Shown: positions 9,856 to 19,886, numbered from the stretch's first letter. The stretch is DNA of 64,000 nt from Algicola sp. (GCA_018222915.1 JAAEZI010000008.1:1-64000); one strand, 5' to 3'. Numbers and translations: made by a program. Notes: generated by a model from the sequence alone, not told the origin.

Positions 9856-10635
9856 TTATTTTGATTTTGAAAATAGCCAAGTTAGTAATTCAGGTTCAGC
9901 GAATGTTGAATCCCAACTATTGTGGTTATCATCTGCGTATATCGTGAAATTTGGTTTACCACCTGCCTTTAAATATGCACTGATCATATCAACTGATAAT
10001 TGTGGATCAACAACATTATCCTTGGCACCGTGGAACACCCATAAGTCTGTGTTGGCAGCATAGCTTTTGACAGTTTCAGGATTGCCTCCGCCACAAATGG
10101 CAAATGCTGCAGCAAAGGTGGTTGGCTTTCTGTATAATATTTCAAACGTTCCCATACCACCCATGGAAAGCCCACCTACAAAAACCTTATTAGTATCTAC
10201 ATATGGCTGGTTCAAATAATCATCAACAAGTTGCATTACTAAACTCAAAGCAGTTGTTGGAGGATCATTTAGTGGAAATTTCAAAGAAATGGGATAGGAA
10301 CTTCTATCGACAGTGGCATTCGACCAATAATCATTTTTAGGACATTGCGGAAAAACAACGATTGCTGGGAAAGCTCCCCTATTCATATCATCCAAAAATA
10401 GCTTGCTTCCATGCACTAATTGTGATTGATTATCACTACCTCTTTCTCCGGCACCGTGCAAAAACAAGACCAGTGGATACGTTTTTGATTTGTCAAAATT
10501 CTTCGGAAGTAGAAGACGATAGTTTAATGTGTCTGATTGTACAATCAATTGTTCTTTGGAAAAAGAATCAGACTGCGCTTGTGAACCTAAGGTAAAACCA
10601 AAAATTAACAGTAGCATCCATACGTTACATTTCAT
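9856..10635 (-). CDS. Exported alpha/beta-hydrolase (prolyl-oligopeptidase/CE1-like esterase)
   Basis: Serine hydrolase of about 259 aa. The ATG at 10635 gives a clean signal peptide (MKCNVWMLLLIFGF...SQAQ) and lies 13 bp after the GH144 stop; an ATG 12 codons earlier overlaps that gene and is less likely. Oxyanion motif HGAGERG, nucleophile Ser in GGLSMGG, Asp in HGAKDNVVD and His in DDNHNSW form the triad. The arrangement is that of small PHB-depolymerase/feruloyl-esterase-like proteins often found in polysaccharide loci. It sits between endo-glucanase and beta-glucosidase genes, which suggests removal of an acyl substituent from the glycan. The true substrate is unknown. Confidence 0.85.
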   Translation of the reverse strand: MKCNVWMLLLIFGFTLGSQAQSDSFSKEQLIVQSDTLNYRLLLPKNFDKSKTYPLVLFLHGAGERGSDNQSQLVHGSKLFLDDMNRGAFPAIVVFPQCPKNDYWSNATVDRSSYPISLKFPLNDPPTTALSLVMQLVDDYLNQPYVDTNKVFVGGLSMGGMGTFEILYRKPTTFAAAFAICGGGNPETVKSYAANTDLWVFHGAKDNVVDPQLSVDMISAYLKAGGKPNFTIYADDNHNSWDSTFAEPELLTWLFSKSK

Positions 10636-10648
10636 AACCAATAATTTT

Positions 10649-12016
10649 TTAATAATTAAATCCGAGAGCATTCAATCCATTTTGAACATCCTCATTTTGC
10701 ATAAATAGATCCCACAAGAGACCGCTTCTATAATTTTCAATCATGATAATTTGTGGTCCTTGATCGATAGCTAAATAGGCTTCTGCCACCCAATAATCGT
10801 ACTTAGGACTAAACGCATCATAAAATCCGGCAGGACCCAATAAAATATCATTCTTACTATAGAAAAAGTGCATCGCTGCTAACGACTTCTGTGGTGTATA
10901 TGGTATCGAACTAATGGCTGCTGTAGGCGAAATAACTCCAATATCTTCTCCTGGCTTATGCGCCATATATCCAATGGAGCCATCTTCATTTCGAGAATAG
11001 CTTGCTGTTAATCCCCAACAGTCGGTATCATATCGGAAATGATTTAAAGGATTATCAACACAATAGTCATAATTGATTTCTGTATGGTTTTTATTCAAGG
11101 TCCAATAATTGGCATACTGATCACTGAGATTAGTAGGATCTAAACCCAAATACGAATAGTGTGCCCAAAACAAAGGTCCTGTACCTGAACCTGCATGATC
11201 CAAAATTATAGGTGTATTATATTGGGTTTCAGCCGTTACAATATTTCCATTACTTGCCCACCCTTGATGATAGGCGTCTGTTGGAATGGCGTGATCAGGC
11301 GATGCTGCGCCTAAAATAAATGCTATCAAGGTTTCATTATAACCTTTCAGTTCCAAATTAATCGCAAACCCATTGTTAGGACTCCAATGCCCGAATAGTT
11401 TATTTTGATTTTGTGTATACCAATCCCACTCTACACCTTTCCAAAGAAGGTCTGCTTGTTCGGCTAAATCCATTTCTTCTTGTGAGCCATTATCAAAATA
11501 TTCCTTCACACAAATAAGGCCTTGTGCAAAAAAAGCAGTTTCAACAAGATCACCACCATTATCTTGAGGACTGAAAGGTATCACATTACCAGTTCCACCA
11601 TCTATCCAATGAGACCAAGCACCATGAAAGCGATCAGCATTCTCAAAAAAATCAAGTATGGTTTGTAGTCTTTGCACGCCTTCTGCTCTAGTGATATACC
11701 CTCTTTCGATACCAACGAGTATAGCCATTAGACCAAACCCACTACCTCCAGTAGTTACCACATTTGAATTTAGTGACGGATTGTTAGGGTGATAACGTTC
11801 TTTAGCCGCTCCAGAATTAGTTTCAGCGTAGTCCCAAAAATACCGAAAGGTACGTTCTTGAGTTAAATCCATAATTTCTGTATCCGTTAATGGATCAACA
11901 ACTACAGGGTCATCATCACCATTGGGATTATAGGGTTCTTGATAGCCTGGCCCATTATCCGAACCACAGTTCACTATAAGGAGACAAAGGATTAATCCTA
12001 AACATATATTTTTCAT
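10649..12016 (-). CDS. GH144-type (glucoamylase-domain) lipoprotein, first copy
   Basis: 455 aa with lipobox LIVNC and an acidic linker after it, so probably surface-exposed. The body matches the Pfam 'Glycoamylase' (PF10091) family, an (alpha/alpha)6 barrel that contains GH144 endo-beta-1,2-glucanases. Landmarks are RTFRYFWDYAE, VTTGGSGFGLMAI, RFHGAWSHWIDG, NGGDLVETAF, FWAHYSYLGLDP, ISPTAAISSIPYTP and the terminal IDQGPQIIMIENYRSGLLW. In Chitinophaga and other Bacteroidota this family cuts linear beta-1,2-glucan to short oligomers. It lies 7 bp after a paralogue with the same motifs in the same order; the pair looks like an old tandem duplication. GH144 is my preferred family, but the neighbouring glucoamylase-like families share the fold. 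Confidence 0.88.
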   Translation of the reverse strand: MKNICLGLILCLLIVNCGSDNGPGYQEPYNPNGDDDPVVVDPLTDTEIMDLTQERTFRYFWDYAETNSGAAKERYHPNNPSLNSNVVTTGGSGFGLMAILVGIERGYITRAEGVQRLQTILDFFENADRFHGAWSHWIDGGTGNVIPFSPQDNGGDLVETAFFAQGLICVKEYFDNGSQEEMDLAEQADLLWKGVEWDWYTQNQNKLFGHWSPNNGFAINLELKGYNETLIAFILGAASPDHAIPTDAYHQGWASNGNIVTAETQYNTPIILDHAGSGTGPLFWAHYSYLGLDPTNLSDQYANYWTLNKNHTEINYDYCVDNPLNHFRYDTDCWGLTASYSRNEDGSIGYMAHKPGEDIGVISPTAAISSIPYTPQKSLAAMHFFYSKNDILLGPAGFYDAFSPKYDYWVAEAYLAIDQGPQIIMIENYRSGLLWDLFMQNEDVQNGLNALGFNY

Positions 12017-12023
12017 AGTAATT

Positions 12024-13400
12024 TTATTTTTTTACGTCAAAACCCAATTTATCCAATCCGGTTTTCACATGGTCATTTTTCATAAACAGATCCCATAGTA
12101 GTCCTGTTCTGTAGTTTTCAATCATCACGGGAATTGGCCCTTGATCAATAGCCAAGTATCTTGGTACATACCAATTATCTTCTAAGCTAAAAGCATCATA
12201 AGGTCCATATTTACCAATCAGTGAGTCTTGTTTCGTATAAAGGTAATGCAACATCTTCATACTTTCTTCTGGTGTATAAGGGAAAGAGGACAAGGCCGCG
12301 GTTGGTGATATCACACCTAAATCTGCACCAGGTCTATGACCAGAATAACCCTTTATAGAATAACTAGAGGTAAGTCCCCAAAGACTATCGCCATAACCTT
12401 TAAAATTTTTCGGATTATCAATGGCATATCGATGATGAATCCGTGCATGATTCTTCGTCAAATTCCAATAGTCTGCATACTGATCGGTGAGACCATTCGG
12501 ATTTAGTCCGAGGTAAGAATAATGTGCCCAGAACAGTGGTCCGATTGGAGCGTCACTATGTTCGTAATAATTTAGTACTAACGGCAGATCATAAAACGAC
12601 TCCTTTGAAACAATATCGCCATCTCCAGCCCAACCTTTTTCGTAAACGTCTTTATCTATTGGATATGTTGGTGATGCTGCTGCCAGCACGTACATTATCA
12701 AACATTCGTTATAGCCTCCAACAGGAAAATCCATCTCCCATTCGTATTCAGGAGACCAATGCCAATATAAGACATCCTCATTGTTTTTTGTATACCAACT
12801 CCACTCTACCTCTCTCCAAAGTTTATCAATTTTTTCGACAAGCTCTTGTTCCTTCTCATTTCCATTTTTGAAATATTCTGAAACGGTTAGGAGTCCTTGA
12901 ACAAGAAAAGCAGTTTCCACCAAATCACCGCCATTATCTTTTTTACCGAAAGGATAGACTTTACCTGTCTCTCCATTAATCCAATGAGACCAAGCACCAT
13001 GAAAACGATCTGCCTTATCTAAAAAATCAACAATTTTTAAATAGCGATCTAAGGCTTGTTCTCTTGTAATAAACCCACGTTCAACACCAACAAGGATTGC
13101 CATCAAACCAAATCCACTACCTCCTGTAGTAACGGTATTTTTTGGAGAGGTAGGATACACGTTATCCAAATGGAGTCGTTCTCGAGCTAATCCAGAGTTT
13201 GGTTCAGCGCCTTCCCAAAAATAATTGAAGGTTTGCTTTTGAATGGTATCTAGTAACTGACTATCAGTAAGCTTTACTTTACGATCAGTATTGTTTTCCA
13301 AAACCAATGGTTCAGATTTATTTTTACAAGATGATATGCTCAGAAACAAACATAGTAATAGTATGAATAGTTGCATCCTTTGTTGAAGCGGATTACTCAT
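12024..13400 (-). CDS. GH144-type (glucoamylase-domain) lipoprotein, second copy
   Basis: 458 aa. I kept the first ATG (13400) because it supplies the only basic residue ahead of the hydrophobic core; an ATG at 13376 is possible. The lipobox is SISSC. It carries the same landmarks as the downstream copy: QTFNYFWEGAEPNSG, VTTGGSGFGLMAI, RFHGAWSHWINGE, NGGDLVETAF, FWAHYSYLGLNP, and IDQGPIPVMIENYRTGLLW. Differences are concentrated in loops, so the two may cut at different places or lengths. Predicted role: endo-acting beta-1,2-glucanase on the cell surface, feeding the SusC/SusD importer. It is separated from the LamG gene by an 89 bp gap that holds a terminator-like hairpin. Confidence 0.88.
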   Translation of the reverse strand: MSNPLQQRMQLFILLLCLFLSISSCKNKSEPLVLENNTDRKVKLTDSQLLDTIQKQTFNYFWEGAEPNSGLARERLHLDNVYPTSPKNTVTTGGSGFGLMAILVGVERGFITREQALDRYLKIVDFLDKADRFHGAWSHWINGETGKVYPFGKKDNGGDLVETAFLVQGLLTVSEYFKNGNEKEQELVEKIDKLWREVEWSWYTKNNEDVLYWHWSPEYEWEMDFPVGGYNECLIMYVLAAASPTYPIDKDVYEKGWAGDGDIVSKESFYDLPLVLNYYEHSDAPIGPLFWAHYSYLGLNPNGLTDQYADYWNLTKNHARIHHRYAIDNPKNFKGYGDSLWGLTSSYSIKGYSGHRPGADLGVISPTAALSSFPYTPEESMKMLHYLYTKQDSLIGKYGPYDAFSLEDNWYVPRYLAIDQGPIPVMIENYRTGLLWDLFMKNDHVKTGLDKLGFDVKK

Positions 13401-13414
13401 TTTGTAATGGGTTT

Positions 13415-13454
13415 AAAAACTTTAGCTGCATTTAAAATATAAACACAGCTAAAG
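13415..13454 (-). terminator. Intercistronic stem-loop followed by T5
   Basis: On the minus strand a perfect 9 bp stem (CTTTAGCTG / CAGCTAAAG, 17-base loop) is followed at once by TTTTT. It lies 35 bp after the LamG gene stop and before the GH144 start, in the only sizeable gap of the operon. It may act as a partial terminator or as an mRNA end stabiliser that keeps transport genes more abundant than enzyme genes. The long loop argues for modest strength. Confidence 0.5.
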
Positions 13455-13489
13455 CAAGAGACTAATTCTAATAAATATATGAATAACTG

Positions 13490-15199
13490 TTAATCAAGCA
13501 TATCTTGAATTTGGGCTTCTGTCAGTGCTATATTGAATAAACGAAGCTCATCCATCGCACTACTATCAGAGTTATGTCCCCAATAATCAAATGTAGGTCC
13601 ACCTGCTCCGATAACAATTTCATTACAGCCTGTCCAATCTACACTGGAAGACATCGAGGATGTTAATTGTTCAACACCGTTAAAGTATATTTTGCTTTCG
13701 GTAGGCGAAACTGTCAAGGCAATATGTATCCATTCGCCTGCCGTAACATCTATGACACCGCCATCATTCCAGCTTTCTCCAGCACCTGTACCTACATTCA
13801 CTTTGATACGTTGTTCTGTAGCACTTCCTTCTCTAAACAATCGGAAGCCTTGGAAACGATCATCAGCATTATCACCAACTGTTAAAATTCCAGATCTATC
13901 AGGAGTTGCATTGACTTTATACCAAAATGTTGCGCTAAACTGATCATCACCGAATAAGCCATCAATTGGATAGGTTAAATAAGAATCTGCGGTTGCCATA
14001 TAAGCGTTACCACCTAAATAACTCTCACCAGCAAATCCTGGTGTACCAATCTCTGTTGGTTCAGAAAGACTTAACAAATCAACATTAGATCCATCAAAAG
14101 GCATGTACAATGTTTCTCCATCGTACATTGGCTCATAAGGATTTGTCACATTAATCATGTTTTGTATTTCAGATTGTGACATTGCGATGTTAAATAAACG
14201 TAATTCATCCATTGAGCTGTTAGCTGAGTTGTGTCCACAATAATCAAATGCTGGACCACCTGCTCCTATCACAATCTCATTACAACCTGTCCAATCAACA
14301 GGTCCGGATGGTGTTGCTGTATTTACTGGTAATCCATTAAAATAAATTACGGTTTCAGAAGGTGAAATTGTAAAGGCCACATGAACCCATTCACCTGCTG
14401 CTACATCAATCACACCACCATCATTCCAGCTTTCGCCAGAACCAGTTCCCACGTTAAGCTTAATTCTTTGCTCCGATGCATTTCCTTCTCTGAATAATCT
14501 AAATCCTTGAAATCTATCATCGGCATTGTCTCCAACTGTTAAAATACCAGATCGGTCTGGCGACGCATCAACTTTGTACCAAAAGGCACCTGTAAAGTTA
14601 CTTCCCATAGATGGATCAAAAGGGAATGTGAGATACGAGTCTTCAGATGCTTTAAACGCGTTTGTTCCTAAAAAGGCTTCTCCTGCAAATTCAGGAGATC
14701 CTACTTCATCAGCATCCGTAATACTCAACAATTCTGTATAAGTACCATCAAAAGGCATGTAAAACATTTCTCCAGCGAATAACGCCTCATATGGAGGTGC
14801 TTTTTCAAAGTTTACGGTTGACGCTGTGGTATTACCAGCAATATCGGTCGCAGAAATTTCTAACACATGTTGACCACTCATCAAGCTATCATATGTATAT
14901 TCTTCAATAAAGACACGATAATCTAAAAATTCATTATAAGTAATTAATTGTGTTCCATCTAATTTAACGGTAATGGATTGAATTTCGATATCATCCTCCA
15001 CTTCAAATTCAAAAGTCACTGGTACTACAAGTTCTAAGCCTGTAATTTCAGTACCTTCTGTTGGATAAATAATATTTACAATAGGCGCTCCAGCATCTTC
15101 TCCAGGATCCACCTCTGTTATTGGATCAATGCCCTCGTAACAAGAGGACACTGATATCAATGCCAATAACGCTATTAAGTATGTATTTATAGTTTTCAT
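13490..15199 (-). CDS. Double-LamG lipoprotein, putative surface glycan-binding protein
   Basis: 569 aa; signal peptide with lipobox SVSSC (Cys20), then an acidic tether. An immunoglobulin-like (bacterial Ig) domain spans about 38-133. Two concanavalin-A/LamG-like domains follow (about 139-350 and 355-569). These are near copies: both contain GDNADDRFQGFRLFREG, GESWNDGGVIDV, and WTGCNEIVIGAGGP. It takes the SusE/SGBP position, 18 bp after SusD, so I infer an outer-membrane lipoprotein that holds glucan chains for the endo-enzymes and SusCD. No catalytic residues of a LamG-fold hydrolase (such as the GH16 ExDxxE) are visible. Alternative: a surface adhesin. Confidence 0.85.
   Translation of the reverse strand: MKTINTYLIALLALISVSSCYEGIDPITEVDPGEDAGAPIVNIIYPTEGTEITGLELVVPVTFEFEVEDDIEIQSITVKLDGTQLITYNEFLDYRVFIEEYTYDSLMSGQHVLEISATDIAGNTTASTVNFEKAPPYEALFAGEMFYMPFDGTYTELLSITDADEVGSPEFAGEAFLGTNAFKASEDSYLTFPFDPSMGSNFTGAFWYKVDASPDRSGILTVGDNADDRFQGFRLFREGNASEQRIKLNVGTGSGESWNDGGVIDVAAGEWVHVAFTISPSETVIYFNGLPVNTATPSGPVDWTGCNEIVIGAGGPAFDYCGHNSANSSMDELRLFNIAMSQSEIQNMINVTNPYEPMYDGETLYMPFDGSNVDLLSLSEPTEIGTPGFAGESYLGGNAYMATADSYLTYPIDGLFGDDQFSATFWYKVNATPDRSGILTVGDNADDRFQGFRLFREGSATEQRIKVNVGTGAGESWNDGGVIDVTAGEWIHIALTVSPTESKIYFNGVEQLTSSMSSSVDWTGCNEIVIGAGGPTFDYWGHNSDSSAMDELRLFNIALTEAQIQDMLD
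13493..14782 (-). repeat. Tandem 219-codon internal repeat (LamG domains)
   Basis: The two LamG halves align with an offset of 657 bp across their matching cores (for example WTGCNEIVIGAGGP and GDNADDRFQGF). Residues 139-350 match 355-569. The copies are still alike at DNA level, which points to a fairly recent in-frame duplication or ongoing gene conversion. The N-terminal ends differ more than the cores. Confidence 0.85.
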
Positions 15200-15217
15200 A
15201 TTCTTAGTCTTTTTTTT

Positions 15218-16753
15218 TTAATTGTTTTCTAATCCTAACAAATCAACTTGAGCCTGTGGATAAGGTAAAAGTTCGTCTTCGGAAGTAAACGTTCGTCCGT
15301 CATAACTCAACTCATCGTACTCATTTAATCGAATCATGTCGAAATAGCGAATACCCCATTCCATGGCAAGCTCTGCAAATTTCTCATCCATGACATCTTG
15401 AGTCGTTACACCCGATAATGGTGTCATACCAACTCTAGTTCTCACCATATTAACAGCTTGATCTGCAGTCATACCATTTCCGCTAGCTCCTCGTGTAAGG
15501 GCTTCGGCATAAGTCAATAACATTTCAGCATATCGGATAACGATAAAGTTCTTACTAGAGCCATAGCTATTTCTTCCTGGTGTTAATTGGTTGGAAGGCA
15601 AGTAATGTTTCCCACTAGCAAACATCGCTCTTGGATAATCGTTAAAAATATCACCATCAGGAGTTTCATTGGATATATAACTTGGCAATGTCGCATATGC
15701 TGGATCCATCATAATTTCATCGATTCCTCTAGGCGTAAAACACACACTAGTTACTAATCGTGTTTCTTCTCCACGATCCAACATAAACTTAATATATTTC
15801 ATACTTGGCTCATAAAAACCCCATCCTCCAGATGCAGTAGATACGGCTGGTGTCCAATCTGTTGGTCCGAAAGGTGCGTACAAATGGTTATTTACAGCAC
15901 CAGACTCTGTATTGTAGTCTGAAAATTGTAACTCAAATAAATTCTCGTCACTTCGTTCACCAGGCTTTTTGAAAAGTTCGTAATAATCTGGATAAAGTGT
16001 AAATTTATTGCTGTTAATAATTTCTCCAGTGGCATCGGCAACCCCTTGGTAATTTTCCATTTCCAGATTGGCTAAAGCTTTAAGAGCTAACGCCGTATAC
16101 TTGGTAACACCACCAGGCACGTCTGTTCTCTCGTTAGGTCTTGCATCCGCCAAATCAGGAATAGCTTCATCCATTAAATCTGAGATATATTGCATAACTT
16201 CCATTTTGGTAGCAACGCCGTTTTCCAATTCTGAAGAAATATCTGAGGAATTTATAATGTAAATATCTCCCCAAAGTCTAGACATTTGAAAATGTGTAAA
16301 CGCATTCAACACCTTACATTCGGCCATATATTGATCGGCAAGATCCAGATATTCATCATTAGCAAAATCCTTATAATTTTGAATGGTTTCGCGTGAACTC
16401 ACAATTCTTACAGCATCACCATAAAAATTCTCCCAAATTTGATTATACATCCAAAAGCCATTATCGTAAATGAACAAATCTGTATCTGCAAATTGCGGTT
16501 GATCTCCTAATCCACCTGCATTCACATCATCCCCTCGTACACCAATAAGTAACGGGTCTTCCCATCCTCTCGAATACACGGCAGAATAAGCGCCAATAAG
16601 AGGTAGTACCATATCTTCTGAAATGGTAAAATCAAGATCACCTGCTGCCAACTGGCCATCATTCTCCTCTAACTTATCTGTACAAGAAAAAACAACCGTC
16701 ATGGCGAGCAGCAGTAAAGCTAGTTTTTTAGTCATTTGATTTAAATTTTTCAT
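15218..16753 (-). CDS. susD: SusD/RagB-family outer-membrane glycan-binding lipoprotein
   Basis: About 511 aa from the ATG at 16753 (an ATG at 16762 and one at 16735 are alternatives). Lipobox VVFSC, then the all-helical SusD/RagB layout: early helices with AYSAVYSRGWEDP, TPR-like DEYLDLADQYMAECKVLNAF...RLWGDIYI, and the closing signature of the family (RYAEMLLTYAEALTRG, then FAELAMEWGIRYFDMIRL and a final Y-P-PQ motif, LLPYPQAQVDLLG). It caps the SusC barrel and binds the incoming oligosaccharide. Only a few bases separate it from susC, so they are co-expressed as the usual pair. Confidence 0.96.
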   Translation of the reverse strand: MKNLNQMTKKLALLLLAMTVVFSCTDKLEENDGQLAAGDLDFTISEDMVLPLIGAYSAVYSRGWEDPLLIGVRGDDVNAGGLGDQPQFADTDLFIYDNGFWMYNQIWENFYGDAVRIVSSRETIQNYKDFANDEYLDLADQYMAECKVLNAFTHFQMSRLWGDIYIINSSDISSELENGVATKMEVMQYISDLMDEAIPDLADARPNERTDVPGGVTKYTALALKALANLEMENYQGVADATGEIINSNKFTLYPDYYELFKKPGERSDENLFELQFSDYNTESGAVNNHLYAPFGPTDWTPAVSTASGGWGFYEPSMKYIKFMLDRGEETRLVTSVCFTPRGIDEIMMDPAYATLPSYISNETPDGDIFNDYPRAMFASGKHYLPSNQLTPGRNSYGSSKNFIVIRYAEMLLTYAEALTRGASGNGMTADQAVNMVRTRVGMTPLSGVTTQDVMDEKFAELAMEWGIRYFDMIRLNEYDELSYDGRTFTSEDELLPYPQAQVDLLGLENN

Positions 16754-16765
16754 ATTTAGCATTTT

Positions 16766-19700
16766 TTAAATTTTAATATTCACTCCAACCGTATAAATTG
16801 CTGGTACTGGATACGTTTGACGATCAACACCATTGGCTACTTCCGGGTTAAAGCCATTATAACTGAATAACGTTAAAGGTCTTTCAGCAGTAAATGTTAA
16901 TCTGGTTTCAGGCATATTCTTACCCAGTAAAGAACTTGCCGGTATGGTATATGCCAATTGTACATTTTGAATTCGGAAATAAGAACCATCCTCCACAAAG
17001 AAGGTACTCATTTTTTGGTTCCATGCTCTTCTTCTACCTGCAGAAGATGGGTAAGAATTCGTCGTTCCTTCACCATGCCATCTATTGATTGCGAAATCAG
17101 CATCTATATTAGTATCATTGGTAAAAATAACTTCACCTCTTTTTCTATTTAATATCTCATTACCTGTCTGACCAGCCACTGCTACCGACAAATCAAAGTT
17201 CTTGTAAGATACATTGAAGTTTCCTCCGTAGGTAATATTTGGTAAATATGACCCAATCACCACTCTATCATCGGCATCGATTCTACCATCACCATTTTGA
17301 TCTTTATAAATAAAATCTCCAGGCACCAACTGATTATTATTCTCTGCTAATTCATACTGCGCTGTAGGGTCTGCTAATACTTGCTCTTCATTTTGGTAAA
17401 CACCAGCAACTTCCCAACCGAAAAAGGCATTTACGGGTTCTCCAACAATGAGTCGTTGACGAAATTCTGCTGAGCCGGTATCAAAATAACCTTGTTCACT
17501 ATCAATTTGAGTTACTTCATTTTTCAGAGTAGCGATATTACCACCTACTGAAAAACTCCAGTCTTCATTAATAGTTTGGCTCCAGTTAACAGCAACCTCT
17601 AATCCTTGGTTTCTCATTTCACCAATATTATCCAATATCACTTCCGCAGTAATAGGAACTTCTCTAGGAAGCACTAAATTTTTAGTATCACGAATGTAAT
17701 AATCAGCTTCTAAAGTTAATCGATTATCAAAAAAACGTGAACTTATTCCAATGTTAGTTTCTTCAAGAACCTCTCGCTTTAGATCTAAAAATGAATTCGT
17801 AGTTAAGATACCATTAGTTGGCACATCACCAATATCTGTTACGGTTTGTGAGGCGGTTCTGGCACCAGTACTTCCTGTTAACGACCCATTACCTAATTGT
17901 CCCCAACTTGCACGTAATTTTAGGAAATCGAAGGTATTATTATCTTCCATGAAACCTTCATTCGAAATAACCCATCCTAATCCAACAGCTGGAAATGTTT
18001 CCCAGATTTTCTTTGGGAATCGACCATCGCCCTCATGACGTAAGGTAGCATTTAATAAGTAAGTGCTTTTATAACTATACTCTAATCTTCCGAAAAATGC
18101 CAAAGAATATAAGCGATCGCCAATCTCATTGACTTGGTTTTCAAACGTTGTGGGATCGGCAAAGTTCAAATACCAGGAAGATTCCAAACCAATACCTTGT
18201 ATATCATTACCAGTTGCCGAAAACTGATTGACTTGCTCGTCTCTATAAGAAGAACCAGCTATAAGTGTCACACTATGATCTCCAAATTGATCATCATAAG
18301 TAAATGTATTATCCCATATCTGGGTTGAATACGCCTGATCGGCTCTACGAATAGAAGAGGTTTCTCTTTGAGAATTTTCCGATATAAAATATGGTAATCT
18401 AACATTTCGTTCTGCGATGGTTGAGTAATCATGACTATACATGGTTTTAAATCGTAATTTATCTGAAATCAACTCATACTCTGCATAGATCGTCGCTAAT
18501 ATTTTTCTAATCTTCAACTGATTCTCATTAAAGGTCATCACTGGAAACGGGTTTTGTGACCCTCTGTAACCTAAAACAGTAGCATCAGAAAAAGGAATCG
18601 GTGTTGCTTCCGTATTTAAAGTATCAAACTTCGGTAATATTGGAACCGCAAAGTACGCTTGAAACCAAGCACCATTCTCTGGATTGTATTTTGTAGCATT
18701 ACTGAAGATGGCATTCGTTCCGATTTTAAATCTATCAGACACCTCCACTTCGAAATTGGACTGAATATTAAATCGCTCGTATTCATTTTTCATGTCTAGT
18801 AAGCCATCTTGCGTAAAGAAACTAGCGTTAACACCATAATTCGTAGACTCACTACCACCAGTCACACCTATATTATGGTTAGAAATAGGTGCTACTCTGA
18901 GTATTTCCTTAAACCAGTCGGTATTGACATTTGGAATATTAGGGTTTAAGCGACTTCTTCCATAACGTTGAATGGCATTTTCAACAAATTCTATGTCAGC
19001 TTCAGACCCAGACTCATAAGCCATAGTTACAAATTGCTCAGCATTAGCCATTTTCACAACATTTTGAGCATTCTGATATCCTGAATAACCATTGTAAGTA
19101 AACACTGGCTTCATTTCAAGCTTTCCGCCCTTAGTTTCAATAATGATAACACCATTCACACCTCTTTGTCCAAAAATAGCAATTGACGACGCGTCCTTGA
19201 GGACTGAAATCGTTTCAATTTGGCTACTATCTAAAAAGTCGATGTTATCGTAAAACATGCCATCAACCACAAACAAAGGATTGTTACCTCCTGCATAAGA
19301 ATTAACACCACGTAATCGAACGGTTGGTGAATCACCAGGAGATCCATTACTCACGATTTGGACACCAGCTACTTTACCTTGTAAAGATTGCATCACATTA
19401 CTGTTAGGTGTTTTTTGAATTTCCTCTGCCTTCACGGTAGATATGGATCCTGTTAAATCCGCTTTTTTCTGCGAGCCGTAACCAATCACCACAATTTCAT
19501 CTAATGCGGCAACATCTTCTTCCATCGCTACATTAATTGTTGTTTGACTGCCTACTGTGACCGTTTGAGTTTTTAGTCCAACATAGAAGAACTCTAAAAC
19601 ACTACCTTGAGTCACTTTAATTGAATAATTGCCATCAAAATCTGTGCTTGTTCCGTTGGTTGTCCCCTTCACTAAAATATTCACTCCAGGCAAAGGAATT

Positions 19701-19801
19701 CCATCCTCAGCACCTGTAACAGTACCACTTACCGTCACTTCTTGTGACATGGCAAAAAATGAACAAAGGAAAAAGACTAAAACATTAATTTTTGCTTTCA
19801 T
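16766..19801 (-). CDS. susC: SusC/RagA-family TonB-dependent transporter
   Basis: 1011 aa outer-membrane importer. A signal peptide (to FAMSQ) is followed by a carboxypeptidase-regulatory-like domain (about 20-95), a TonB-box region (DEIVVIGYGSQKKADLTGS), the plug (NVMQSLQGKVAGVQI, RGVNSYAGGNNPLFVVDG, GVIIIETKGG) and a 22-strand barrel with the C-terminal ending of the family (YTVGVNIKI). There is no STN domain, so it does not signal through an anti-sigma factor. That fits control by the Y_Y_Y/LuxR sensor upstream. It imports glucan oligomers into the periplasm with SusD. Confidence 0.97.
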   Translation of the reverse strand: MKAKINVLVFFLCSFFAMSQEVTVSGTVTGAEDGIPLPGVNILVKGTTNGTSTDFDGNYSIKVTQGSVLEFFYVGLKTQTVTVGSQTTINVAMEEDVAALDEIVVIGYGSQKKADLTGSISTVKAEEIQKTPNSNVMQSLQGKVAGVQIVSNGSPGDSPTVRLRGVNSYAGGNNPLFVVDGMFYDNIDFLDSSQIETISVLKDASSIAIFGQRGVNGVIIIETKGGKLEMKPVFTYNGYSGYQNAQNVVKMANAEQFVTMAYESGSEADIEFVENAIQRYGRSRLNPNIPNVNTDWFKEILRVAPISNHNIGVTGGSESTNYGVNASFFTQDGLLDMKNEYERFNIQSNFEVEVSDRFKIGTNAIFSNATKYNPENGAWFQAYFAVPILPKFDTLNTEATPIPFSDATVLGYRGSQNPFPVMTFNENQLKIRKILATIYAEYELISDKLRFKTMYSHDYSTIAERNVRLPYFISENSQRETSSIRRADQAYSTQIWDNTFTYDDQFGDHSVTLIAGSSYRDEQVNQFSATGNDIQGIGLESSWYLNFADPTTFENQVNEIGDRLYSLAFFGRLEYSYKSTYLLNATLRHEGDGRFPKKIWETFPAVGLGWVISNEGFMEDNNTFDFLKLRASWGQLGNGSLTGSTGARTASQTVTDIGDVPTNGILTTNSFLDLKREVLEETNIGISSRFFDNRLTLEADYYIRDTKNLVLPREVPITAEVILDNIGEMRNQGLEVAVNWSQTINEDWSFSVGGNIATLKNEVTQIDSEQGYFDTGSAEFRQRLIVGEPVNAFFGWEVAGVYQNEEQVLADPTAQYELAENNNQLVPGDFIYKDQNGDGRIDADDRVVIGSYLPNITYGGNFNVSYKNFDLSVAVAGQTGNEILNRKRGEVIFTNDTNIDADFAINRWHGEGTTNSYPSSAGRRRAWNQKMSTFFVEDGSYFRIQNVQLAYTIPASSLLGKNMPETRLTFTAERPLTLFSYNGFNPEVANGVDRQTYPVPAIYTVGVNIKI

Positions 19802-19886
19802 ATTGCATTCAAAATTTATAATTGATTAGTTGGTTACAATATAAAATGCTTTTGGAGTTTATATAAATATCCTTTTACATTTTAAA

